Source: Malus domestica
Taxonomy: Eukaryota; Streptophyta; Magnoliopsida; Rosales; Rosaceae
Direction of reading: 5' to 3'
Assembly: GCF_042453785.1 (NCBI RefSeq)
Contig: NC_091671.1
Coordinates: forward strand, 37,711,001-37,775,000
Length of the DNA stretch: 64,000 bases
Below are positions 23,526-33,682 of this stretch, in pieces (position 1 is the stretch's first letter; the number at the start of each line of letters is the position of its first letter). A program made the translations under genes and the position numbers. Below the pieces are notes generated by a model. It had not been told where the DNA came from. It made no database searches and saw only the letters and a list, made by a program, of their open reading frames with translations.

Positions 23526-24947
23526 GGGTAAATTACATAGTAGCCCCTCAGGTTTGAGGTCTATTACAACCCCATACAACAACTTTAAAACATTTCACTT
23601 TCATACATCCAGTACCATTTTATTTCAAAATAACACCTCCGTTAGATTTTCCATCCATTAGTCTGTTAAATGCTGACGTGGCAGCCACATTTGTGCTGAT
23701 GTGGCTGCCACATGGAAAAAAAATATTTTTTATACATTAAAAATATTATAATATTAACCCAATTAAAAAAAAAAAAAACTAGAAAATCTTGAAACCCAGA
23801 TCCCTTCTCCCCCCCCCCCCCCCACCCTTCCTTCTGCAACTCCCAAAATCCACTATTCTCCCCGCAACCCCCAAACCCATATACCCCATCTTCATCTTCT
23901 TCCCTGCAACCCAGAAATGATAACCCCCCACCCCACCCCACCCGCATCCCTCACCCTAAAACCAGAAACCCAAAACACCCCCGCGCCCCCCTTAACCCGC
24001 GACCCTCCCTGTGCACCCCCCTAACCCGCGACCCTCCCTCCCTCCGCACCCACTCTCTTTCCTTCTTTACACACCCTCCGAACCCAGATCCTCTTTCTTC
24101 CCATTCTCCTATCTGCAATCCCTTCCCACTATCCCTCACCCACCCACCCCCAACGACCTCACCCCCTACCCACATACCTGCAACAACAAAAAGAAGAAGA
24201 AGAAGAGGGAGGAAGAAGAAAAAAAAGAAACCCCCCCGGCCTTGCCGCGACCCTCGACCCACGACCCACGACCCACCTCCCTTCCCCCCGCTCCGCCTCA
24301 ACCCGCGACCCACTTCCCTTCCCTTCCCCCCCCCACCCGCAGCCCGACCGCGACCCGCGACCCACGACCCACTTCCCTTCCCTTCCCCCCCACCCCTATA
24401 CCCCCCTCTCACGCGACCTTCTGGCGACCTTCCCGCGAACTGGGCTATTTTTTTTCTCCCTCTTCTTTTTCTTATTCTTCTTGCAGGTTTTGAGGGGGGG
24501 ACGAACTGGGGTTTTTTTTTTTCCTCCCTCTTCTTCTTCTTCTTCTTCTTCTTGTTGGAGGTTTTTGGGTTCTAGGTTAGGGATAAAGATGTGGGTCACT
24601 TGGGGGGAGGTCGCTGGGGGGTGGGTGAAGGATAGTGGGAAGGGATTGCAGAGAGGAGAGGGGGAAGAAAGGGGATCTGGGTTAGGGTTTTTATGTTTTT
24701 TTTTTTTAATTGGGTTAATATTATAATATTTTTAATGTATAAAAAATATTTTTTTTTCCATGTGGCAGCCACATCAGCACAAATGTGGCTGCCACGTCAG
24801 CATTTAACAGACTAATGGATGGAAAATCTAACGGATGTGTTATTTTGAAATAAAATGGTACTGGATGTATGAAAGTGAAATGTTTTAAAGTTGTTGTATG
24901 GGGTTGTAATAGACCTCAAACCTGAGGGGCTACTATGTAATTTACCC
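23526..24947. mobile_element. Nested non-autonomous MULE, 1.42 kb
   Basis: Terminal inverted repeats of about 250 bp (23526-23780 and 24697-24947) start GGGTAAATTACATAGTAGCC on both strands. A perfect 9-bp TSD, ATAAAATAT, flanks it (23517-23525 and 24948-24956). No transposase. The interior is strongly C-rich on the plus strand, with a C14 run (about 23809-23823) and repeated CGACCCACGACCCACTTCCC units (24240-24400). Open frames there are low-complexity artefacts. It lies inside the larger MULE, so it inserted later. Confidence 0.93.
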
Positions 24948-25200
24948 ATAAAATATTCATGACAAAAAATTGCTAAACTTTAAACCAGAGTTTATGCATA
25001 TCTTGTTGATAGTCCGTTCATCTCATATGCATTTGAATTGGATTCTTTAAAAGCTATTAAACAATTAAAATAATAATTACATTGACAAATGCAAATTGTG
25101 AATCAAATAGTAAATAAAAACAAGCTAAATAAGTGCTAACCTTTTCTCTTGTATGGACCTTTCTTTTTTAGGTTGATTAGATTCCAAAGCACTCTTCATT

Positions 25201-27461
25201 CTACCTTTTGCCCCGACCTTTGGACTTCTGAACTATTAGATCTTGGATCTTAAGATTTTTCTCAGCTTCAGTCACATGCTTAACATAATTTACATCATTT
25301 GTTCCATCATCTTGTTCTCCAAAATTGGCATGTTTTTCCATTTTTTTCTCCAACTTTAACAACTCAGATTTCAAAAAACTACATTTTTTGCTATTTTTTG
25401 CACCTTTTGCTATAATTGTTTGTGCTATATTAGATAGCTCGCTATGATGAACCAAGGAAGATGAGTCTAAATTATTCACAGCCGGTTCACCATAAGAATC
25501 AAATCCAATACCACATTTAGCATCCTTACTCCATCTTTTCAAATAATAATCGGATGATATACTTGACAAGTCTAAATCATAGTATAACTTTAGAGCATGT
25601 GCACAAAGAATCCCCTCAAACTTAAACTTTTTGCAATTGCACAAAACTGTTTGATTTGCAAGGTCATACATAAGTGTTCTATTAATTCCTTGTTTTTTTT
25701 AGTTCATTACTGTGTATGTACGTGTTAGCCCATCATCACTTTCTAATTTTAGTGGCCTCAAATTTAAAACTTTCTTAACCTCCTCTTGGAAACAATAAAA
25801 AATCTTACTTGTATATTGCTTTGTTGCTTCAATCTCCACATTCCAATAAGAATACAAACTACACCATTTTTGTTTAGTTGCATCTTCTACTTGCCTTTCC
25901 TTTTCTTTTCGATCCATTACTGCTTTATCATATTGCATGACGAACTCTTGCAGAAGGAGATTTCGAGCAAAATACTAAACTTGTTCATGCTTTCAATTCT
26001 TTGTGTTGTTGTCATACCTAAGAAAAAAATGGAAGCTGATCACAGTATAGTGGAAAAAGAAACTTGTGAATAATATGTAAAAATAATATAATAGGAATTG
26101 GTCAAGAGTAATACCTGCACAAAAGTGGTCTCGACCATAAACTTGTGCCCATTTATCACGTAATAGATATATCCCTTCTAGCCAATCATTTTCTCTCAAT
26201 TCATAATCATCAAGTAACTTATTCCAACTTGATTCAAATTCTTCAACAGTCTCCGGATCATATATGCATCTTTTGAAATCCTGCGTAAATGATTTAAACT
26301 CACTAAAAACATGATTCAAGTTCCTCGCAGCATTCTAATATATGTGCCACAAACAAAGTCCGTGGTGACAATTAGGAAATACTTCACTAATCCCAGCATC
26401 AATTGATTAGGCTTGATATGTAAATATGGTTCTTGGTGCTTTTCCATCCATGGCTTGTAAAAAGGCCTTGAACAGCCACTCACATGCATCTGATGTCTCT
26501 CCATCTAGCAAACCACATCTGAAAAGTATGGTTTGACCATGATTATTGATACCAACTACTGGGCCACACACCATATTATATCTATTGGTTTTGAATGTCG
26601 TATCAAAACACACAACATCACCAAATATAGCATAATTGCACCTCGAATTTCCATCACAGAAAAAACAACCACTTATTTCATTCTCCTCGGTTGTTCGAAG
26701 ATAATAGAAAAATGATTTGTCTTCAGTTTGCCTTTTCTTAAAATATTCAAGCAAACATTCTGAGTTGCCCTTTTTAAGAATCCCGATGCGCTTTCTCATT
26801 ATCAAATTGGTACAATTAGACTGAATAAAATTTAGTTTTTGAGACCCTCCTACTTTTGTGGTAAAGTATGAGAAGATTTGAGATGGATGTAGTCCTGCGA
26901 AATGCATTTGATCTATCAATTTTGCTTAAGAAGGCTCTATTAATCGTTGTGACCTCAATAAATGAGAACTTGATGCCGGAACAAGAACATGACAATGTTC
27001 AGCAACAAAATTTGTCACAACAAACTTCCTTTCTAAATTAAGTTTGATTTCAAGTATTGCCTTGCAGCCACATCTTGTTTCTTCTCTTTTCTTCTTGGAG
27101 TTTTATTTTATTTTATTTTATTTTTATTTTTATTTTTATTTTTATTTTTTTTAAAACCTTCACAAGAACAACAAAATTGTTTTTTCTTTAGCACACTTTA
27201 CCTGTCCTTATTCTCTATGTTCTTTCTCACGCTAAATCCAACCCTTTTACCATATGCATTGTAGTAATTATATGCATCATCCTCATTATCAAAAGTCATC
27301 CCCAGAGAAATATCACCAACTTTGCTTGTAAATTCTCCTTTTTCTTCATTTTGATCCAAGACTTCAAAGGTTTAGGAATCTGAATCTAAGTGTATACAAT
27401 CAACGGATTCTTTGGCATCACTGGAAGATGGAGTATGAAACTCATCATCTTGATGTTCCAT
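25201..27461 (-). pseudogene. FAR1-like MULE transposase, broken
   Basis: Remnant of the outer element's transposase, read on the minus strand. The N-terminal FAR1 DNA-binding domain (27461 to about 27180) shows [18 protein letters not shown] but contains two stops. An AT-rich low-complexity stretch follows (27100-27150). The MULE catalytic domain (26919-26407) has CFDTTFKTN, and the next block reaches HFCAG at 26116. A likely intron follows (donor GTATTA at about 26115, acceptor before 26017), after which MTTTQRIESMN resumes. The C-terminal block (25671-25201) contains a SWIM zinc finger with CNC and CAH. Blocks at 26919, 26319, 25938 and 25671 share one frame. Stops and at least one frameshift make it a pseudogene. 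Confidence 0.85.
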
Positions 27462-27830
27462 CTATATAAGTATCAAATTACTTAATATTGAATTGAATTA
27501 AATTAACACCCTATAATAATCCTAAAAAGCACATATATTGACACCATATAATGATCATAAAAAGCATATATTTTGACACCCTATAATAATCCTAAGAAAA
27601 GCATATATATTGACATCCTATAATCCATGATGGAACATAATTTAAAGTATTTATGATGCAGATGAAGATGTAGACTCTGGACAGTACTATCCCGTCAGGT
27701 TACCCCACCACCGCCTCATCCTTAACACAAAATGGGTGTTTGATGCCCATCCTTACCTATAATAATCCTAAAAAGCAAATAAATGGGAATTGCATACCTT
27801 TTTGTAGTCAGAGAAAAATAGCAGATGGAA

Positions 27831-27990
27831 AGCCTAGAAGATGCGTAGCAGATGGAAAACCCAGAAGATGCATGCACAAGGTTGAGTCTGTTTGTATTCA
27901 AAAAGGGGAGAAAACCTAGAAGATGCGTAGCAGATGGAAAACCCAGAAGATGAATGCACAAGGTTGAGTCTGTTTGTATTAAAAAAGGGG
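27831..27990. repeat. About 82-bp tandem repeat, two copies
   Basis: Units containing AGATGCGTAGCAGATGGAAA and ending in GTTGAGTCTGTTTGTATT occur at about 27831 and 27912. The second runs straight into the right inverted terminus of the MULE, so the TIR edge has been duplicated. Confidence 0.75.
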
Positions 27991-28213
27991 AGTTTTTAAG
28001 TTTTAATAAAAAAAATTAAAAAGAAAAGATATATATGGAAGTAAATGAGTAAAAGTAGATTCTCTTTGCTATTAATTAAAGCAAAAAAAAAAAAAAGAAA
28101 GAAAAATAAGGCTTAACTAGAGTTAATGTGGATTACAGATGACAAATATTGAAAGGGGTGGTGAGCATACCCTATAGTTAATGTGGGTGATCAAAAATGC
28201 ACCCAACCTTAAA

Positions 28214-29488
28214 GGCTTATGTTTGCGAAATTTGTTTACGTTGTCCAATACTAACTTATTACATATTTGACTTTTTGTATAATCAATATACCTAGCCAAC
28301 GATCTCAAGCCAAAATTAAACTCGGTACAATCTAGCATAATTGCTTATAATTATAAGTATGTTTTACAAAAGTATTTTGAAACGGTTGGACTTAATCCAA
28401 TATAAATCAACTTTTAAATGGTCAACAATGTAATAGGAATGAAATAATAGATATTAATGCTAAAATTGTGGTTGATCCCTTTTATATTAGCCTTGTGAAT
28501 GTATGCCTTGGAACCCAAATGAGGCCGCTTAAATCCTTGATGAACATGTAATTATAATACCTAGGCTAAGAAAGTGAGATTTGGGTCCCCTTTACGGACA
28601 GAACCCTTGACTCTTAGCCAGTATAAATATTGAAGTCCCTGCAATCCTTAAAACACGCAACAAACATTTTCCATTGAGTAGTTGTATAAAATCAGATGCT
28701 TGTAGAAAACTTCGACATCGTTGTGGGGTTTTTTCCTCCTTCAAACTCAGTCAATGGCTGCCGCTCGAAGTGCTTTAGGTTAGCCATCGTTTTCTTTTAT
28801 TTGTGTTTTAGTTATGTAATCATGTAAGGCCAACACAAATAACATTTAAGTCCTCGTAATTAACCAAATGACATGTCTTACAAAATTTTGTCACACGGCA
28901 TGCTCCTGCTGAATACTTGGAGTCAACATATTATAGTAATGGTGTCTTTGAAATTCGATTGTTTGTTTTTAGGTCACAAATGTCAAGAACGGCAACAAAA
29001 ATACGCTGAAAATGAGCATCAAAGTCATGTCCTTTTTTACTAAGAATTGTAGAAATTTTTCCGCATCAGAAATTGTGTTACTAATTTTCGCATTATACTA
29101 TGAATAGATAATATGATTAACAATAAATTGAAAGTATAATATTGATAAAAATATGTGCTACAAAATTAATAATATAATATCATATGATCGTGTATAATTA
29201 CTCTGAAAAACTCCTAAACTGGAGAATTAAGCTTAAGTAATTGGAGAATTCTTACAATCAAAGTATTCAACCGTTGATTCAAGACTCTTGGCCTCACTTC
29301 TAGAAAATTTCCATGTTTTGACTGGAAAAAATGCCACATGCACCATTTTTGACTATTTCAATTAAACCCTAAATTAAAAAAACTATTTAGCTTCTTTCTT
29401 TACCTACTTATAATGAGAATGCGACACAAACAATTCCAAAGTACCATTCTTTGTTTTTTTTTTGGTGAACAAGTACCATTCTTTGTTT
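28214..29488. other. Intergenic with an orphan promoter-like stretch
   Basis: Around 28622 a TATAAATATT box is followed by a leader, an ATG at 28754 and nine codons (MAAARSALG) ending at a possible donor, GTTAGCC (28779). No continuing exon can be found downstream, so this may be the severed 5' end of a gene, or chance. The rest is AT-rich with no features. Confidence 0.3.
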
Positions 29489-29599
29489 CACATATAACAG
29501 CACAACTTTCATAGCTGCCAAACAGAAAGTTAACTTATTTTTCTCCATATAACAATACAGCTTTCTCAGCTGCCAACAGGAAGTTAACTTATTTTTCTC
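29489..29599. repeat. About 54-bp tandem duplication before the CML start codon
   Basis: Two units, each with CATATAACA..AGCTGCCAA and ending AGTTAACTTATTTTTCTC, lie directly upstream of the calmodulin-like ATG (29620), in the promoter or leader. Confidence 0.8.
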
Positions 29600-29619
29600 T
29601 CAGCTTTTGATCCAAGAAA

Positions 29620-30573
29620 ATGGCAGAGGCATTGACAGAAGGTCAGATTGCTGAGTTCCAGGAAGCCTTCTGCCTCATCGACAAGGATTCAGATGGTAAG
29701 TTCTTATCAGGTCACGTATAATCATTACTTTACATATGTTTCCGTTAACTGATTCTTCTCGACCGGGGACGGGAGTTCCTTTAATCGCATACATCGATTC
29801 CTCTCGCGTTTATCTATCACGTGCCTTCGTGCTGCTCACGTCGATGAGTCGGTAGGGTTTTTGATCGAGTCTTTATTTGCAGGACTTATTAGCTTGGAAG
29901 AACTAGCTACAGTGATCCAGTCACTGGATCAACGTCCCTCAAAAGAAGAAATCCGGGACATGATTAATGAGATTGGTGGTGATGGAAATGGGACCATAGA
30001 TTTTGAAGAGTTCTTGAATATTATGTCAAGAAAGATGAAGGTATATAAGCTCTATAATATCAAATTTACTAAACATATTTGTGTTAATTAAGCTTTTGAA
30101 ACCAGTTTAGTTGATGAAGATTGTAATTAATCTTGTAGGAAAATGCTGCTGAGGAGCTCAAAGAAGCCTTCAAAGTATTTGACAGAGACCAAGATGGCTA
30201 CATTTCAGCCTTTGAGGTAAAAATAAAATTATAGTTGACTGTTAGTTATGTCCCGACTTTTAAAATCTCAACTAATGTGTCAAAATTGCATTTGTTCATG
30301 TTCGGATTCACTTTAAACTTCATTTGTTTATAATTAGTGAGCATGTGTCACATCAGTTGGTATTACAAATTTGAGAAATAACGTACTGTGCAAGAAACAC
30401 CACTCATATATTTACATACTTTTTTTCTTATGTGATAGTTGAGACAAGTGATGATAAATTTGGGAGAAAGATTGAGTGATGAAGAGGTTGAACAAATGAT
30501 CAGAGAAGCTGATTTGGATGGTGATGGTCTAGTTAGCTATGAAGAATTTGCAAGGATGATGCTGCTCTGTTGA
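29620..30573 (+). CDS. Calmodulin-like protein, CML8/CML11 type
   Basis: A calcium sensor of 148 aa, calmodulin length, encoded in four exons: 29620-29695, 29883-30040, 30139-30216 and 30439-30573. All junctions are GT-AG and in phase. Four EF-hand loops are visible: [36 protein letters not shown] and [12 protein letters not shown]. Loops 1, 3 and 4 keep calcium ligands at the key positions. Loop 2 has Gly at position 1, where Asp is normal, so calcium binding there is probably weak. The first exon ends within the first EF loop, an intron position common in plant calmodulins. The ending MMLLC lacks the usual calmodulin tail, and the C-terminal Cys is not a CaaX box. The best match from memory is CML8 (EAFCLxDKDxDG, [16 protein letters not shown]); an orthologue call needs a tree. 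Confidence 0.88.
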
Positions 30574-30845
30574 TCTTTTCCTTCTTTCTTAATCATGTTA
30601 TTAGAAATAGAAAAATGGATTAAAACTAAATCATGTGTTTAATCTTTAATCCCATTGATTAGGAAGCAATGCACATTGTGCAATTATGGTTGTAACCAAT
30701 GAGAGGTGCCATTTTACTTTTATTGTTCACAACATAATTTGCTTATAATTTTTTAAAATTACAGTTGCATTATTTGGTGTGCTTCTATCTGCACTGAACT
30801 TTGAATTTTTCTTAATTTAGATTAGCTCACACCATGGACAATGGG

Positions 30846-31040
30846 CTCGTTTGTAAGCTTGAATTGAAAGCACTTTTAAAATGATTAAAAATATTTTTAG
30901 TAAAAAAAGCACTTGAAGTACTGTTCATGTTTTTAAAATGGTTAAAAACAGTTCAAGTGTTTTTTTAAGATTCACTTGTCTTTTTTACAAAAGATTGATT
31001 TTAAAAATATTTTTACTAAAATCGTTTTTAGTTATTTTAA
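30846..31040. mobile_element. Decayed Tourist-like MITE remnant
   Basis: Contains GCACTTTTAAAATGATTAAAA and reversed motifs like the intron element at 19688-19920, but the ends are degraded and no target duplication is visible. Confidence 0.4.
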
Positions 31041-31191
31041 AAGATCTTTCAATCGATTTAATATATTTTTTTCACTTTTTCACGTGCGGCCTCTACAAAA
31101 AAATTCACACGTGTCGGAATACAACAGTTTTGCGCCAAATCGCTGACCCCTGCACGCGCCTTCTTTTCTTCTTCCCTCTCCCAACCTAAAA

Positions 31192-31794
31192 ATGGCGGCT
31201 TCCGAATCGAACCATGTCGACGAGCTCAGCCGCTGCAAGAACCATAATATTCGATCGCCCGGACCATTACTCCGTGGGCCTGTTCGGGCAGGGCCACCCG
31301 ACGATCCGTCATCCGGTCCGTACGTCCTGGTGTTTCGCGACCCAAAAGCTTGGGCGAACGCGTACAGAGCCTGCGAGTCCAAGATCGTCGAGCAGTGCGA
31401 GGCCGGTGCCAGGATCGCGTGCGCCGTTAGCGCATCGGAAAAGTGTAAGCCCCCGTGGTGGCGAGCTATGATTGGCCAGAAAGTCACAGACTTGAAGCAG
31501 AGGGAACAGTGCGAGGAGAGAGAAATGGAGGGGTGTTTGACGGCGGCGAAAGAGAAGTGCGGCGGGTTCGCGAAGGAAAAGTTCTTGAAACCCTTCAGAG
31601 AAGCGAGGATTGCAGGGGTGAATGTGAAGCAGGTTGAGAGATTGGTCTGCTGGGGGACTCTGGCGGATCCGAGTACGTGGCTCAACTTGATTGGATTGGA
31701 AAAATTGGGGGTTTTGGGTTCAGCGAATTATAGGGCTGGTGAATTGTTTGGTTCGGATAGTGAGGTTGATCGTGTTTTGGCGGTGGGAATTTGA
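31192..31794 (+). CDS. Conserved plant Cys-rich protein of unknown function
   Basis: A single-exon ORF of 200 aa starting at AAAAATGGCG, GC-richer than its surroundings, with ordinary codon use and no stop. I do not recognise a named family, although the composition looks like a conserved plant protein annotated as uncharacterised. After a Pro/Gly-rich N-terminus (residues 15-45) comes VLVFRDPKAW, then Cys at 61, 69, 77 and 85, and again at 107, 115 and 123. Both blocks thus have strict Cys-x7-Cys spacing. The central part is highly charged (REQCEEREMEGC). No signal peptide or membrane segment is evident. No operator-like or intron signals are seen, and the stop is TGA at 31792-31794. Confidence 0.75.
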   Translation: MAASESNHVDELSRCKNHNIRSPGPLLRGPVRAGPPDDPSSGPYVLVFRDPKAWANAYRACESKIVEQCEAGARIACAVSASEKCKPPWWRAMIGQKVTDLKQREQCEEREMEGCLTAAKEKCGGFAKEKFLKPFREARIAGVNVKQVERLVCWGTLADPSTWLNLIGLEKLGVLGSANYRAGELFGSDSEVDRVLAVGI

Positions 31795-32081
31795 CATTGA
31801 AGGTGTGAGATTTGGAAAATGGAGGTGAAAGTTGGTGCATTTGTGACGAAATAGCGGACGAAACTGTTGCTGATGAAGTGGGATTGTGCAAAAGGTATGT
31901 TTGGTTGAACTCTGCTTCTTTGATTTAACTTGGAAAGAGTAGAAAAGATTCAATGCATTTTTTAATTTAGTGTTCGAAACTTGTGAGTATAATTTTTGTC
32001 CATTGATCTTCTTCAATTCAACCAATCCGGTGGTACGGTAGGCAATTGAAAGGTAAAAATGGGTGCGTGGATAGCTCCACT

Positions 32082-33063
32082 CTTCTGATTATTCATTCTG
32101 TTAAGAAAAATCCGGTGGTAAAGTTCGCCCCGTACTGCAGTTTTCGCTGTGCACGATATATTTAAACAGATCCATGAAAATGAAATTGAAACATATACAT
32201 CTTGAACTGTATTCATTTTGTCTAGAGTGTGCAATTCTGCTATATATCTGACATAGGTTTGCTGCAAATGCTAAAACCGCAGCGAATGCATCTATCGTCA
32301 TTACTTGCATCAATAGAGATACCAATTAGCAATGATTCACTATGACTTGTGGATGTGTAACTGAACAAGTTAATGGATGGCCTTGTGGGATTTAAATCCA
32401 TCTTTCCCTTCTTTTGACTGCATCTTTACTTTGAATGGTGGAGCTTGAGTGCAAAATGTTCTTAGGGTGGTACTTCTGTTACAGGATGGCACGCGGGGCT
32501 CGGTGGGCTGAAAGAGCCCATTCTAAATCCTCATTTGAAGTACTAACTTTGACCCAGGTTGAGCATCAATACAGAACAAAAACTATAGGCCCAAACATTC
32601 AACAGTTTAGGGCATCTTGTGCCTCATAACTGCATGTTCTAGGGGATATATGATTTTGGACTGTCCTTGTGAAGTCATCCACCATAGACTTTCTGCTTGT
32701 GTGTGTTTTGTCTTTAACATTGCACATAGCTATCTGAAAAGAATCATTTTCTTTTGTAAATTAGTTTATTTGTATAGACTTTTTTGGTTGATGAACGCTT
32801 TACCTTTGATATAGGCAAATAGTTTCTTGAAAGCATCATCTTCGTTATAAAATAAATTAGCTACGTAGACGTTCGGCATAAGTAGGATTTTAAATTTTAA
32901 TTTATGCAGGATAATTATCTTCAAACAATTATTTTGTTTTTAAAATTAACTTTGCTATGTTTTACTTTTAGAAACTTATTTGGTTTTGGTGATGTTTGGC
33001 ATTAAAAATTTATGAAGAACTTCTATGATCTTACATGCTTCAACAAAATGTACAAATACTTTG
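32082..33063. repeat. Tandem duplication unit 1, left part
   Basis: Non-coding sequence from about 32082 is closely similar to 44962-45945, with shared CTGATTATTCATTCTGTTAAG at the start and ATGCTTCAACAAAAT near the end. The unit is interrupted at 33064 by the composite LTR insertion and resumes at 44269. Confidence 0.85.
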
Positions 33064-33575
33064 TGTTTGTACCATACTTGACCAATCCCGAAACTACCGA
33101 GCACCGGCCAACGCTATACTGTCAAGGACCCAGAAGAGTTCCCCTCCGACCAGGAGGCCAATCACTACTCGACACGTGTCAAGATTAGAAGCCAATCAGA
33201 GCGCAGCACGTGTCGACATCAAGAACCAATCACAACATGACACATGTCAATGTGACAAAGCTACAAGTTTTTCTATAAATAGGGGTCATTCCCCCACAAT
33301 ATGGCCTAATGCCATTTGGGTTAAATCATTCACAAGAACTCACTAAATTGAGAGCTTGATCCTTTGTACTTGTGTAAGCCATTCACTACTAATAAGAACT
33401 CCTCTACTCCGTGGACGTAGCCAATCTGGGTGAACCACGTACATCCTGTGTTTGCTTCTCTGTCTCTATTCATTTACGTACTTATCCTCACTAGTGACCG
33501 AAGCAACCAAGCGAAGGTCACAAAACTTGACACTTTCTGTTGTACCAAAGTCTTCGCTGATTTTGTGCATCAACA
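33064..33575 (+). repeat. 5' LTR of left element (512 bp)
   Basis: Starts TGTTTGTACC and ends GCATCAACA just before the primer site. It contains a TATAAATA box (33274-33281). Upstream of that, a motif pair is repeated three times: CCAATCA followed about 12-15 bases later by CACGTG (33158/33173, 33192/33207 and 33225/33241, the last decayed to CACATG). No full 3' partner exists. Confidence 0.8.
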
Positions 33576-33577
33576 TT

Positions 33578-33595
33578 TGGCGCCGTCTGTGGGAA
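33578..33595 (+). other. Primer-binding site, left element
   Basis: TGGCGCCGTCTGTGGGAA directly follows the LTR. This site is common in Tat-lineage plant Ty3/Gypsy elements; I do not assert the tRNA. Confidence 0.75.
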
Positions 33596-33682
33596 ACGAC
33601 ACTTATTCCTACTCTCTTCAGCTGTGTCAAGCTGGTTTCTATCATTCGTACACTTTCTTTTGATCAGGCATCCCTCTCCAAC

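Larger units (their letters stand above)
22336..28204 (-). mobile_element. Mutator-like element (MULE), 5.87 kb, FAR1-type
   Basis: Long terminal inverted repeats (about 22336-22565 and 27963-28204) begin GTGTGCATTTTTGCTCACCC and GGGTGCATTTTTGATCACCC. The element is flanked by a perfect 9-bp TSD, AACCTTAAA (22327-22335 and 28205-28213), diagnostic for the Mutator superfamily. It carries a FAR1/FHY3-like transposase on the minus strand, now broken, and a younger MULE nested at 23526-24947. The region 22566-23525 holds only tandem fragments (two about 69-bp units near 23100-23200) and an AT run (23214-23234). Confidence 0.93.

Noticed and set aside
23951..24726. Overlapping long frames on both strands in the nested MULE (Pro/Arg-rich or Gly-rich)
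   Set aside because: They arise from C-rich tandem repeats read in several frames. The composition is extreme and there is no conserved domain.
27085..27150. CRISPR-like or satellite array from the (TTTTA)n stretch
   Set aside because: It is simple-sequence pentanucleotide repetition inside the decayed transposase. CRISPR arrays are not expected in plant nuclear DNA, and no spaced repeats exist.
31080..31685. 201-codon minus-strand frame opposite the Cys-rich protein
   Set aside because: The plus frame has a good start context and regular Cys spacing; the minus frame is a shadow in GC-rich sequence.
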